Position numbers and translations under genes: made by a program. Below, in pieces: positions 36,601-48,659 of a stretch of 64,000 nucleotides of DNA. The notes under the pieces were generated by a model. The model saw only the letters and a list, made by a program, of their open reading frames with translations. It was not told the DNA's origin and searched no databases. The DNA comes from Iris pallida (Eukaryota; Streptophyta; Magnoliopsida; Asparagales; Iridaceae): contig JANAVB010006997.1 of NCBI GenBank assembly GCA_029216955.1, forward strand, positions 62,001-126,000, written 5' to 3'. Within the stretch, counting starts at the first letter, position 1. Every line of letters begins with the position of its first letter.

Positions 36601-37796
36601 ACCCTTTGTGTGTTGCATTCATAGGCCTTGACATATTTGTACCAAGTTGTTGCGAGTCACATATAGAACTCGGACATGCGTTACTAGATGGCCACCAGTA
36701 CGTATAAGCCGTGCGATAGGATTAACCGTTAATAGAGGTGGCATACTTAGTTTGACTTAGCGGTTAATAGAGGTTATATGTATTGTGGAGGCAACATATA
36801 GGCATGGGACGGGGAGGACATTTCCTTAGCGTATGGGCTACTATACACTTTACTTTTTGTAACCCATGAGCTCTGCCGGAGACACGGATGAGATGACCCA
36901 TGATTACTGACGGTCACTGACTTTCTGGAGAACGTTATGCTCTTATTGATTGGGCCTCTGGTGCCCCAAGGGAGACCATGCCGATCCTATTTTAGTCAGG
37001 GCCCATGCGTTGGAGGGTGTTCTTAAAACTGCATTCACTTAGATTGGTTAGGCACCCTTATCCGTTAGGTATGAGTACTCTTGGTTTGGGTACTTGTATC
37101 TGACCGTAGATTGGAACAGTAACTTGTCGTGGACTAGTTTGCCACATCTTGTCCTTGTTTGGTTATAGGTGTGGCTCACTACTCCGATGAGAAGGTACTG
37201 AACCTTGTTGTGGTCCGGATACCATATTGGATTCATGACTTGGAAAGATACTTCATCGTGGGTTAGTGTGCCATCTCATGTCCTTATTTGGTTGGGGGGA
37301 TGGTACGCTAATTCAATGGTGTGTATTGGACCATGTTATAATCCAATTGACTTATTTATTGAGCAGTTTATATTCAGTTTTATGGCATGATATTATGTAT
37401 CTTGTTATGTCTCTCTGAGGACCTGGTTACCTCTCCAGGTGTGTGCTCTTATCTTTCACATGTGTTCTAGCTGTGGCCGTGATCATCTCTATTTCTTCGA
37501 GGATGATTGCACTTGGATCGTCTTCGCTTCGTTTGCCAAACTCTTTCTTTTATTATGTATTTCATAGCTGGTAGTGGATTTGTCTCCGCCCAACATCTTG
37601 AACAAAGACAATTCATAGTGATTATATGATATCTTTATTCTTTCATTTTGTGGATGAGATTAGTTAGTCTTAGTTTTTCTGTATTTACAGCTTATGTATA
37701 CATACGAGAATTCCATATATTGAAGCATATTTCGTATGTATACAACTGGCATGTCTACGTTCCTAGTCCTATATATTTTGGGACTGGGGCGTTACA
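33622..37796 (+). repeat. 3' LTR of the LARD-like element, with MITE
   Basis: Aligns end to end with 28,342-32,270 except for small differences and the 224-bp MITE plus its 9-bp duplication at 35,653-35,885. Confidence 0.92.
35653..35876. mobile_element. Mutator-type foldback MITE (224 bp)
   Basis: Absent from the partner LTR (compare 30,345-30,360). Flanked by the 9-bp duplication ATATTATTA (35,644-35,652; 35,877-35,885). Begins GGGATAATTTAGCAAATG and ends with its near reverse complement CTCAT-free CATTTGTTAAATTATCCC-like sequence; the inverted arms cover nearly the whole length, with repeated ACCCCCA / TGGGGGT blocks. The 9-bp duplication points to the Mutator superfamily. Non-coding. Confidence 0.88.
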
Positions 37797-38082
37797 TTAG
37801 ACTTGTTCGGTCCTTTTTGAGAACTGTCTTGCATATGTTGATAGTCATATATAGATGGAATATCCTAGTACCTTGATAATGAGTTTTGGGATATGGTACT
37901 GATACCATGATACCCCACCTAACTGTATGACCTAGAAATACAGGGTTTAGCCCTAATACCTTAGATAGTGACCAAGTAAGACCAAGTTGACCAATTAGCT
38001 AAAGTTTGACCTAGTTTGACTAGTGTTGACCCAAATTGACTTTACTGACATAGAAGAGGCCTAGCAGCATGTAATTAACGCA

Positions 38083-38084
<2 letters not shown>

Positions 38085-38168
<84 letters not shown>
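38085..38168. repeat. (TA)42 microsatellite
   Basis: Uninterrupted 84-bp alternating TA run. Confidence 0.97.
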
Positions 38169-38171
<3 letters not shown>

Positions 38172-38472
38172 TTTACTCTAGAATACTCTGTAACCTGTAA
38201 AACTTCATAATAGGTCTCTATGACTCCAGTTCGGATACCGATACACATCTGTTACTCAGGATATCAGGCAAGTACATTCTCTGTTAGTTTTCATTCATGA
38301 TAGTATATATATTGCCTGCTCTAGACTACTTTACTTGATACTGACACATTGTTAACACGGACCAGTACCATATGGATCTTGTCATGAGATGTTATGCCCG
38401 TAACGGGTGCCTCGGGTATTTCATGTTCATGTACTTTACCATGTACGTCGAGTACTCATTGTATTGTATTAT

Positions 38473-38612
38473 ATTCATGTACACTCATGTGCCCTCATGT
38501 GATCTCATGTGCTCTTATGTACACTCATGTGCTCTCATGTGCTCTTATGTACTCTCATGTGCTCTCATGTACACTCGTGTGCTCTCATATACTCTCATGT
38601 GCTCACATGTGC
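38473..38612. repeat. 10-bp minisatellite, about 14 units
   Basis: Tandem variants of CTCATGTGCT, alternating with CTCATGTACA and CTTATGTACT forms. The reading of this stretch as protein (38,372-38,627) is repetitive and not a gene. Confidence 0.93.
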
Positions 38613-38681
38613 TTCATGTATAACTAACAATCATGTATGTAACATAATTTGATCGGATCCTTGTGTATTGATTGGGGTAGG

Positions 38682-39000
38682 TGTCACTTCCAGTTTTCAA
38701 ATTTGAGGGTAAATTTTTCATTTTCCATATTCTAATATTTTGTGAATATTTATTTATTAATATTATGATTTGGGGATTAGTTTAAACGGGTTTGAGTTTC
38801 ATCCAGTTTTGACTTGTGTTAGTGGCCCAGGTAGTTTAGACTCTAGTCGGGAGCCAAAGATTAGCTAGGCATGGCCCATAAACCCAAATTATTAGGCTAG
38901 TACAATTAGGCTAATCCAACATGACTAGTTAGTTCATTTATAGATTAGAAACTTGACCCTTTTGACCCCAAACCTTTGTATGCTCCTAATTAACCAAAAT
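38682..39000 (+). mobile_element. Probable 3' LTR start of the old host element
   Basis: Begins TGTCACTTCC followed by TTTGAGGGTAAATTTTTCATT, similar to TGTAACTACC and AAGGGTATTTTTGACTT at 11,585. Soon unrelated to it; the right limit, and the start of the Tat-like LTR, could not be fixed. Confidence 0.35.
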
Positions 39001-39440
39001 GGGAACTAATGGATGCAACTTAGACATTTCACAAACCCAACTAGGGCTCCATTATGGCCGGCCACTATAAAAGCATGAAAAATCTCAGCTGAAGACATCC
39101 CTTTGCCAAAGCGCAGAAGATGTAAAAGACTCAGGCTTAGTGCTAAAAAGACAAAACAGAATAAATGGAGAGAAGTCCCTTCATTGTCATGTCTACCAAA
39201 GTCTAGTACAGACACATCAAGACCATACATAAGGGACTAATTTTGTTCTTCTACAAGGGATCTAGTACAGATTCGACAGAAGCCTAGAAGGATCTACAAG
39301 GGATGCAGTCTTCATCGAAGCGTAGCCTTCCTTCTTTTCGATACACACGCTGGAGGATTGACCTCCGCCGAAGCATGTTCTGATATTCTCGTGGGCGCAG
39401 CCTCTCAGTAGCATATCAGTAACTCGGCACTTTGAAGAAG

Positions 39441-39720
39441 CCAGAGCCTTCGAGCCAGAGGCGCAGCTACCTCCCTTCGCCAACCTTAGAAACAAGATGG
39501 TGGTAGGCCCCCTCTCCTTTTATTCCAGAAGCCAGTGTCTTCACTCCAGAGGCACAGCTATCTGCCTGCGCCAATCTCTGATGCACAAGGGTGTCATACC
39601 CTTCCCTTCGCAGCCAACGCCTTCACTGTTCAGAGGTGCAGCTACTTACATGCGTCTGTATGAGGCGCAGGATGGTGATATGCTCACACCATCTCCATTC
39701 GTACGGTGCAGTCATCTGCT
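39441..39720. repeat. Degenerate tandem repeat, unit about 82-91 bp
   Basis: Starts of successive units at about 39,441, 39,532, 39,614 and 39,700, each with CCTTC.. .CAGAGG.GCAGCTA..T....GCG. Part of the Tat-like LTR. Confidence 0.7.
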
Positions 39721-39789
39721 CTGGATCAGAAGCTTAAGTCACTTTACTACAAGAGACTTGGGAACTCCCATCGCAACCAATGCAAGTCA

Positions 39790-40040
39790 ACCTGTCGCTC
39801 CAAAAGCACAGTAACCTCGTCAACCTGAAGCACAAGCCTACTTGTTGCCTACAGCACAGTGACTCTGGTACCCAAAACACAGCTTCATAAGTTGCTTTAT
39901 ACAAGTCTCATCGTCGTTCGAAGCCAAGTCCACTCGTAGCCTGAAAGCACAGAGGTTCCGTCGTCTCCAGAACCACGGTCTACTCGTCGCCACAGAAGCA
40001 CAGTAGCACTTAGTCCTCACCAGAGGCACAGGAAGCATGG
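39790..40040. repeat. Degenerate short repeat around CTCGTCGCC..AAGCACAG
   Basis: Words AAGCACAG, AGCACAG and CTCGTC/CTTGTTGCC recur every 40-50 bp through the Tat-like LTR. Confidence 0.55.
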
Positions 40041-40381
40041 GTCCACCCCAATTGGTTTATTTAAACCACCTCTTGCAGAGAAGATTGGGATTAAATCATG
40101 ATTGATATCATATCATATTAATTTAAATCTTTGACGAGGATCAATTAGACTCCAAATTTAGGATAAAATCCTAAGATTTACTCGGTTGTATCCGAGCAAG
40201 CAAATCGGCACACACCATGTGTCACCTCCTTCAGTTATGTTTATAACCACCAGAGATCTCGTTTGAGGGAAATCTCGACGTCCGCCATGTGTCCGTGCCG
40301 CAGAAGCCCGCACCGTACAATGACAACAAATTCTTTCATGCCTCAGCAACCCTAATGCATATCGCATATGTGTTCGGTTCT

Positions 40382-40391
40382 CTATAAATAG
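40382..40391 (+). promoter_or_regulatory. TATA box of the Tat-like LTR
   Basis: CTATAAATAG within the LTR, downstream of the repeat block and upstream of a leader that reaches the Sirevirus insertion. Confidence 0.6.
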
Positions 40392-40763
40392 AAGGAGTTC
40401 TTCTTCCACCGAAGAGGAGAAAAAGAAAGAGGGAACATTGACAATCAACAATCTTCAAAGGAGCAGCGATCTCCATCTACGAAGAGTCGACCACCCTCAT
40501 CCACCTATCAACCAAAGAACCAACCAACCAACCATCTTCAAGGGATCTTTGCATCTAGACAGCCTCTTGATCGGTGACCCCAGAGTCCCATCAAAGGCGC
40601 CAGAGAGCCATAGTAAGGTTGATTCATCGTCAGATCGTCAACGGAGTAAAGGAGCCGCTGCAGTGCTCGATCTCCATCGTCACACTTTTCCAGAAACCTC
40701 TTCTTCTTGTACTTAGAATATCCTGTTTAGGACTTCCTTCTTTGTACACAGATACCTTATACG

Positions 40764-41852
40764 TGTTGGCCTATTTTCTAATGGTCACACCCGATTTTGA
40801 TAAATCAACAAACGACTTAAGTCAATACACAAAATATACAAACTGCTGCTAACATTTCAGGTCAAGGGAAATCAATATCAAACAGCATACTACAACATCC
40901 GCAAGTAAGTAAATCATCATCCCGAAGCTTTTATGCACTGGAAACAGTCTGAGTTATTTTACTATTATGTATTTTTATCATTTATTGAGTCTAGAATACA
41001 AATTGTAAAATCGACTGAGTATTACTGGCTTAGGTTATTCACAGTCCATAAACAAAAATAAGCCTACCTACTTATCCCAAAAGTCCACAATTCCAAAAAG
41101 TCCAAAACCTATGGAAATTTAGTTCATTCCTTACTGTTATGACCAAGCAGAACTCTGACAGAACTCTGACCGAGTTCGGCCCGAGTTCGGTCTGGGTTAT
41201 TTGAAATTCAGTTCCCACCAAATTTGTATTCAACGTTCGTATGCAAAATCCTAGCATCCGAACTCTGTCCGAACTCTACTCGAGTTCGATTCTCAAAAAC
41301 ACCTATAAATAGAAGATAAATTTTCTTTTTCAAATCACTCATCATTTCTTCTCTCTATCTTTTCCTGAAGTATTTTTTCAGTGTTCTAAAAACTTTCATA
41401 CTCCACCTATACATCTCTTAGCTAAAGCCAGTAATATCAATTCGATTTAAATTCTTTGGTTCTCATAGTTGTAAAGAGGTCGTTCAAAGTTCAGAAATCA
41501 TCTCTATTCTAGGAGCTGGTCGTGCGCTCGTCATTAAGCACGGTGTTGTGAAGTCGATCGTGCACTTGTCATCAAGCACAGTATTGTAAAGAGACTACAA
41601 GCTCTTAATTAGCTTGTGAATAATGGATTAACAGCAGGAAAGAGTACCTACGACTGGATTAGTCCTCCAAGAGGGAACCAATATATATCGCGGGGTCCAC
41701 TGAGTTTGATTCTCTGATCTCTTGCTACATTTATTTACTCTCTTTATTCACTGCCATAGTTATCTGCTTTAAATTTTTAATTGGTGATTATTTTCTGCAG
41801 TACTCGCACTCACTCTATTTATCCTCCCTCTAGAGGTGCTCACGGTCCTACA
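40764..41852 (+). repeat. Sirevirus 5' LTR (1,089 bp)
   Basis: Pairs with 57,366-58,468. Upstream of the TATA box is a cluster of GAACTCTG and GAGTTCGG words in both orientations (41,147-41,290), matching the palindromic motif clusters known in Sirevirus LTRs. Confidence 0.95.
41303..41312 (+). promoter_or_regulatory. Sirevirus LTR TATA box
   Basis: CTATAAATAG just after the palindromic cluster; conserved in the 3' LTR at about 57,914. Confidence 0.75.
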
Positions 41853-41854
41853 AT

Positions 41855-41866
41855 TGGTATCAGAGC
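41855..41866 (+). other. Primer binding site, tRNA-iMet
   Basis: TGGTATCAGAGC two bases after the 5' LTR end, the standard initiator-methionine primer site of plant copia elements. Confidence 0.95.
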
Positions 41867-41903
41867 GGGTTATATTCTAATATATTAACCTCAGAGAGTA
41901 TAT

Positions 41904-43520
41904 ATGGCAGCCGTGAAATCAATATTTAACGGTGAAGGGCAATCCACAAATAGACCCCCACTATTTGATGGAACAAACTATACATACTAGAAAACACGTA
42001 TGACATTCTTCTTAAAGTCTCTTGACTTTGATCTTTGGTCTATAGTTATTGACAGTTATAAGAAACCGTCACCTACAGTAGTTGATGGCGTACTTACTGA
42101 CAAGCCTCATGATAAATATACAGAGACAGAAAAAACAAAGGCTAGTCTAGATGCACGTGCCATCAATGCACTATTCTGTGTAATTGACAAGATGGAGTTC
42201 AATCGAGTTTTAACCTGTAAGACGTCTCATGAGATTAAGAAACTTCTTGAGGTAACTCATGAAGGTACTTCCCAAGTGAAGAAATCTAAAATCAGCAGAC
42301 TAACATAGGAATATGAATCTTTCAAAATAAAACCCGACGAGTCAATTACACAGATGTTCACTTGTTTTCTTGATATTACTAATCCTTTGCAATCTCTTGG
42401 AAAGGATTACAGTAATCACGAGAAGATCAGAAAAGTGCTACGGGTTCTAACCAAGAACTGGAACCCAAAGGCAACGGCAATCATTGAAGGAAACGATCTC
42501 ACCACAATGACTCTGGAAACACTTATGGGCAAGCTGATGACCCATGAGCTGGACCTATAAGAGTTTGAAGAAGCAATCCCAAAAGAAAAATCTATCGCCT
42601 TCAAAGCTCAAGCCAGAAGATCAGCATGCAAAGATTCTGATTAAGAATCATCCAGTGGTGATGAACAAGCCCTGTTAGTGAAATTTTTTAGAAAATTCTT
42701 AAAGTTTGAGAAATCAAACAGAAAGAAGAAAGATGTCCATAAAAGTAATGAAGAAGAAATAATCTGCTTTGGATGCAAGAAGTCATGGATTTTAATAAGG
42801 TATCCTCAAATCCTCTATATGATGATTTTACTTTCGATGAGCTAGAAAATGCCTTCAGGGAATTACTTAAAGAACACAGAAATATGCTTGAAAAGTATAA
42901 GCAATATCGAAAAGAGGTCAAGACATGCACAACCGAAGTAGCTAGACTGTCAAATATCATTGAAGGTATTAGAGAGACATCTACTACTGGTAACACGGAT
43001 GAGATAGCCAAGCTTAAAGTATACTATCATGAGGCTATCCTCAAAATTAAAGAAAAAAAAAGAGACTATGTCAAGATACAAGAGTTATATGACATAGACA
43101 AGAAGAAACACTTAGTCATAGAGTAAAGACTCATTGATATGACCGCTAAATATGAAGAGTCTTATGCGGTTTCTAAAAAGTTAGAAAACAAGTTAGGCAA
43201 ACAGGCTATACCTGTGATACAGCCTAAAATTAGTCCTAATGATAAGCATACACCTTAGAGGACTAAAACACAAAAAGCACGTAAGAAATACGAATATCAC
43301 CATGCTTTCACATATAGGTTTTCAAAGAAACCTCATTTGCATGTCAACACAAAATCAACTAACACGTTTTCAAAACTTACTTGTACGTATTGTGGTACTC
43401 ACGGGCACATATCACAGTATTGTCTAGCAAGAAAGCTTGTTGACAATCACACACTGATTTGGAGACCTAAAACTAATCAACATAGACCCTTCAGTAAATG
43501 GGTACCAAAGGATTCATCTA
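41904..43520 (+). pseudogene. Sirevirus gag relic
   Basis: Starts MAAVKSIFNGEG followed by PPLFDGTNYTY, the usual opening of copia gag of the UBN2/retrotran_gag type, then capsid-like sequence to about 42,560. The first zinc knuckle begins CFGCKK near 42,770 but breaks off, apparently by an internal deletion. A lysine/glutamate-rich, probably coiled-coil region follows (42,790-43,130), then an intact C-x2-C-x4-H-x4-C knuckle at about 43,379-43,420. Stops at the Trp expected after NYTY, after 42,307, after 42,558 and elsewhere, and several frame changes, make it non-functional. It would have formed the particle and bound RNA. Confidence 0.9.
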
Positions 43521-43526
43521 CTTGTT

Positions 43527-44739
43527 TTGTTGGTGGACCCTCAACCCTCTCATGCTATAAGCAAGTGGATCCTCGATAGCGGATGTTCGCGGCACATGAC
43601 TGGTGATGCATCTTTGTTCGCCATGCTATCGATAAAGAAAGAAGGATATGTCTCCTTCGGAAACAACGTGAGAGGTGATATCATTGGAAATGGCATTGTT
43701 GGTATATCTCCTTATCCTGTAATAAAAGATGTTTATCTAGTTACAGAATTGAAACATAACCTACTGAGCATAAGTCACTCGGCAGATAATGGTTATGGCA
43801 TCAATTTTGTAAAAGATAAATGGACAATATATGATATGTCGTCTGGTAATCCCGTATATGAAGGGATTAGAGAAGACAATATTTATGTTTTCTTTCTAGA
43901 GAGTACTAATAATGCAGGAAGATGCCTAGTAGAAAACTTAGATGAAAGCTGGTTATGGCATATGAGGCTAAGACATGCTAATAAGGACACTATCTCACGG
44001 CTAAGCACTAAAAAGTTGGTAAAGGGACTCCCTGAGATATCATTCAAGAGAGATATGGTATGTGTAGACTGTAAAAAGAACAAAGCACATAGGTCTACAT
44101 TTAAATCCATCAACACTGTAAAGTACTTCTAGAACTTTGCAGTTGATACATATGGATTTATTTGGTCCTAGTAGAGTCCCTAGTCTTGGCGGTAAGCAAT
44201 ACGCCTTTGTTATTGTTGATGATTTCTCTCGCTTTACTTGGGTTTACTTTTTATCAAACAAAAGTCATACAATTTTTGAATTTCAGATATTTTGTAAAAG
44301 GTACAAAACGAAAAAGGCTTCATAATTACTCGTATCCGAAGTGATCATGGTGGCGAATTCGTAAATACTGATTTCAAAAAGTTTTATGATGATAGTGGAT
44401 ATTACCACGAGTTTTTCTGTCCTAAAACTCCTCAACAGAATGGTGTTGTGGAGCAGAAGAACCGTACTCTAAGCGAGATGGCTAGAGTCATGCTGAATCA
44501 GCACAATCTTCCTAAATACTTTTAGGCAGAAGCTGTAAGTACAGTCTGTCATGTTTTAAATAGGGTGTTAATTCGACCCATCTCGAAGAAAACACCTTAT
44601 GAACTTTGGTTTGGAAGAATTCTAAATATTTCACATTTTAAAGTTTTAGATGTCGTTTTATCCTGAACACCAAGGACAACTTGGGAAAGTTCGACTCTAA
44701 AGCAGATGAAGGGATATTTCTCGGATATGCTGCTAAGAG
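43527..44739 (+). pseudogene. Sirevirus protease and integrase relic
   Basis: Protease is marked by WILDSGCSRHMTG at 43,566-43,604, with the active-site DSG. GAG-pre-integrase and the zinc-binding HHCC region follow: LWHMRLRHAN near 43,955 and CVDCKKNKAHRS near 44,062. The integrase core has HMDLFGPS (first Asp) at 44,146, the VDDFSRFTW block near 44,215, and NGVVEQKNRTLSEMAR with the catalytic Glu at about 44,440-44,480. Frameshifts at about 44,132 and 44,320 and stops (for example after PKYF at 44,521) break it. The coding stops at 44,739 at the nested element. Confidence 0.92.
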
Positions 44740-46962
44740 TGTCACGCCCCGATTTTCAGAGTTATTTATTCACATATTTTATCTCTTAGAATCGATCGTC
44801 CTCGCTTGGGCGTGATGCCGTACAAGTCTGGTATTGCACTTGTACAAGACAAAGATGGTACATAATGATTATCTTCAAATAGGAACACATCGCAGCGGCA
44901 GAAGCAGACAAATTGAAGTTAATGAGGACAATCTTTCTTATTGAATAGAAATACATCACTTCTTTACAGCAGCAGTGATAAAAGGACAACTTGCAGTAAC
45001 ATAGAGATATATATAGAACTATATTCTCTTTATTGATAATTGAAGAATAGTACAAGGCTCGTATTGGAATATAATGCTTACAATACTTCCCACTTACAAT
45101 GAAAGCCAACTGAACAATGCCATAAAGCTTACATTTGATACTTGGATACATTGGATTACAACTCGATATACCGACTTGGCTTATAACTCACTAGTACAAC
45201 AGATTACAATGTTCCATATATTATGCTCTTTATAAACAGAAGACATCATCTTGTACAAGGAGAGCTTGTGTATGCCCAACAAATCTTCGATGCCGCGGGA
45301 CCGATCAAGCCAATCTTCGTGTACAGAATATCCCAAGCACGAGTACTTGCCCACAAAACGCGGGTCAGTACATCATCTATGTACTGGCGAGCAAAATCCA
45401 TCCACTCGCCTAAGCCAACATTTTAAGTAACCATTTAAGCAGCACTTATTAGAATGATCTTTCCATTTGGGACCTGGCATCAGTTTTTCATGGGCAATAT
45501 TCATAGTGAAGCATGTAAACATATTCTTTTGCAATATTCATGTAGACGTATCATTATAGCATTCTTGGTGTTATCATGCAAAGACATCATTTAAGAATCG
45601 TTAACATTAACATCTTAAACCTGTTATGAAAATTCTCACTTCAAGCATCACTTAGCATGTATGTCATGTTGAGCAATGTTTATAACATGGCATCTTTCTA
45701 GCATACTGAATTTAACATGTTAAGCAGGTTCTCATACTGAAAGGCTACATACTGCATCATTTATTTGGTACGTTAAGCACGCAAGTTAAACCAACCCAGA
45801 TATCGAGTATATCACACTTAAGTGATTTCTTACCAATAGCCAACTCCCGCGTACCTGTATCAATACAGGTTCTCAGATATACTTACTCTGCCTGCATAAA
45901 ACATTCATTAGCGTGCATCCTGACTACATGGTCACTGGTGTTGTTAAACCATATGGACTCTTTTATTTCATTTTATTTCAAGATAATGCAGTCAGCATAG
46001 TAGGTGGCGATCCTTTATACCACCCTGCATTAACCGTGCTCCCACAGCACTCATCATTATTTCCTCCTAGGACGAATCGGTCCCGGCGCTCCGGTATCGT
46101 ACGAGGAAATTAAAACTCAAACCTTGTATACAAGTTGTCCATGACCATGCGAATGTGTGTCCGACTCGATTGTGAACATAATCGCATGGTAAAATATATT
46201 AAGGAAAGTAAAGGCAACTGTGCATCATTAGTCATATTCAATGACTTATTCATTTCATCATTATCATCATTTCATTTGGTGATCTCAACGATCCCAGCTT
46301 TATCATTTCTCATTCATTGCTTTATTGCAACGTATCTCATATCATTCTTTTCTAAGAGGAACAAACAATATTTCATTCATCTTAATAAGACATGCAGCAT
46401 TTCTTTCATTTCATAGGAATGCTATTCTTTCTTTCATTGCTTATAAGAAAACAGGCAACAGCAACATTTATGCAGAAAGTACATGATTCTAGTGTTTCAT
46501 TCACTTCATTGGGTCGATAGCATAGCCAGTTCATTTCTTATTCTATCATTCATAAGGCATCTCCTTATTCAAGTGTGATTCACTTAGCAGTTCATGATCA
46601 TGTGTTGTACATTTCAATAATTCTCAGCATAAGCATCTCCATTATTCAGCAACTAAAACATGGGACATTTAGGGACAGTTTATATTAGCATTTAATACTC
46701 CATTTTATTAAGCATAAAAGAGTAAGGAGGAGGAAGGACAGTTCCACTCACATGCATAAAAGGGTCTTCTTATTTCGGTTGCACACATACCCCCTAAGCG
46801 CAGCTCCACCAGCGAGCCACGTTCCAACACTTAATTCGTCTAGCCAGCTAAGAGAGACTGCATCAGTCTCAACTCTCTTGATCTCCAACATAAGTCACGG
46901 TCCAACATTCCGATCTCATCCAACAAGCCAACCAAATGCATCGCGCAGAGCGGGGCATTACA
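44740..46962 (-). repeat. 3' LTR (2,223 bp) of the nested element
   Basis: Starts TGTCACGCCCCGATTTTC and ends GGGGCATTACA on the plus strand. Nearly collinear with 51,156-53,374. Confidence 0.93.
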
Positions 46963-47211
46963 TAATATACCACTCAGAAAAAGTTTCATCCTTGAAACTT
47001 AAGGAAACAACTCATCTGCTAGATTCACTTAGTCACAACAAGTTACTCATTCAGCTTCAATTCAATATTCATTTAGTACACTCGGTCATCACAAAATAGC
47101 TATCCAACTGTACCATTTTAATCCATCCACGATTCAATCCATCTTTCTCTTTTCCAAATACTTGCAACTTCTCATTGATTCACCAACATTTTTTTTTGCA
47201 TTTCTATTTTG

Positions 47212-47443
47212 GTCGCAACATATCACTTCATTTGGATCTATACACAAATTTTAGGCGTCCCCAAAACATATGCATTTCAGCCAAAGTCCGTGCTAGTACG
47301 ATAAATTCTTCCTATAATGTTATCTCAGTCGCAACATATCACTTCGGCTGGATCCATACACATATTTTAGGCATCCCCAAAACATATGTACTTCAGCCAA
47401 CTTCTATATTAGTACAATTCGATCAACCACGATATAACTCTCT
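47212..47443. repeat. 116-bp tandem duplication
   Basis: Two copies beginning GTCGCAACATATCACTTC at 47,212 and 47,328, both continuing through CCCCAAAACATATG and CAGCCAA. Confidence 0.88.
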
Positions 47444-48659
47444 TGTCCAAATCCGACTTAGCATCCTTTCAATTGACTTATTACTTTATTCACTTGCCAC
47501 AATCACTATCTTCCAGGCCACAACACTTAACATCAGGGACAACTTGTTTAAGCTCTCTACCCAAGCATAATATTTCTAACATTCGGTCAAGGGTCTAACT
47601 TAGAGCCAATTATATCAAGAGTTCACAACATGCAATCATATTCCTTCGTAAATCTAACAATATTTCTCACCGAGGCAATTCATCTTTTCTAGAAGATACA
47701 ATCCGACATCACCCACTATCGATTACCCGAGTCAGGGTATAATTCTATGCAACAGTCAAGGTTAACCCAGCTACCCGACTATAGGTACACTCAAGTCTTA
47801 CCTTACGATTGTAATTCCCACTTATGGCCGACATATAACTTAGAAAGGTCAACCATCTCCAAGGCACATGTTAAAGCATACATTCCCTTAGGTCAATACT
47901 CATTATCACCGTCTCTCGTTCAATGCCATAAGGTCATCCTATGGGTCCCCAATGGTCACCTATTATTCAATCAATCTCTGAGGTTAGCTACACTGACAGC
48001 TAAACTTAATCGTTCAGGTGACTTCCCTAGAGTGGACGACTACTAGGGTTATACTAGTTTCTTATTCTTAGGGCCACAAGCAACCGACAGTTCTAAGGAA
48101 CTCTACCCAAACCTATGGTTATCAACTCAGTCTGAATAACTAATCGCCATTATTGGCTATGCCAACAATTAGTAAGTCATCAACTGGTCGCTAGGGTCAA
48201 GTCTATCTATCCAGGGTCTTCCTCAAGGAAATAATTCCTACAGAGGCTCATTCTTAGACTTACCCAACGATCGAGCAAGATCGATCTATCAACATTACGG
48301 TCAATTCCCAACCCGACATACGATTCTCATCGTTCTAATAATCCATCAAGTAAAATTCTCAATGATTCAATTTCTATTCCAATTCCTTTGTACCCACATG
48401 AACCCATAAGCCAAGGCTAACTATTCAAGGGTCATCGATTCCGTTAGTCTCAACAGGACTATGGAACCATACTATTCGGTCCGTATGACAGAGTCACAAC
48501 ACTAAGTCATAAGCCAACAATCTATATCCCAACCAACAATCACCTATACCGACATTATCCAACACGTTTGCAATTTCTCGTTTCCAATCGTTTCTCAATC
48601 ATCAAACTATCTTACGGGCATTCTTAAATCTCATGCAGCAATGGTCGAGTAGTTCATTC

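Larger units (their letters stand above)
28342..37796 (+). mobile_element. 9.5-kb non-coding LTR element (LARD-like)
   Basis: Two long direct repeats starting TGTAAACCCCCTAAATTATC and ending GGGCGTTACA: 5' LTR 28,342-32,270 (3,929 bp) and 3' LTR 33,622-37,796 (4,175 bp including a MITE). Flanks TTAGC and TTAGA agree in four of five bases. The interior is only 1,351 bp and has no gag or pol. It ends in TTTTGAGGACGAAATTCTTG, the gypsy element-end motif, just before the 3' LTR. Proteins must have come from a relative. Confidence 0.9.
37802..38681 (+). mobile_element. Right part of the old host element
   Basis: Continuation after the 28,342-37,796 insertion. Holds a cluster of five TTGAC words (37,987-38,040), a TA microsatellite and a 10-bp minisatellite. 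It ends TTGGGGTAGG directly before TGTCACTTCC at 38,682, which looks like an element end followed by its 3' LTR. No coding region seen. Confidence 0.4.
39001..40763 (+). mobile_element. LTR (left part) of a Tat/Ogre-like gypsy element
   Basis: The Sirevirus insertion (duplication ATACG) splits a sequence that resumes at 58,474 and reaches a Tat-type primer site at 59,148, so this side is upstream LTR. TCTATAAATAGAAGG at 40,380-40,394 is a clear TATA box, followed by a plausible transcribed leader. Degenerate repeats fill 39,441-39,720 and 39,790-40,040. The exact LTR start is not resolved. Confidence 0.55.

Noticed and set aside
38085..38612. Possible CRISPR-like regular repeat
   Set aside because: The microsatellite and 10-bp minisatellite have no spacers and the genome is a plant's.
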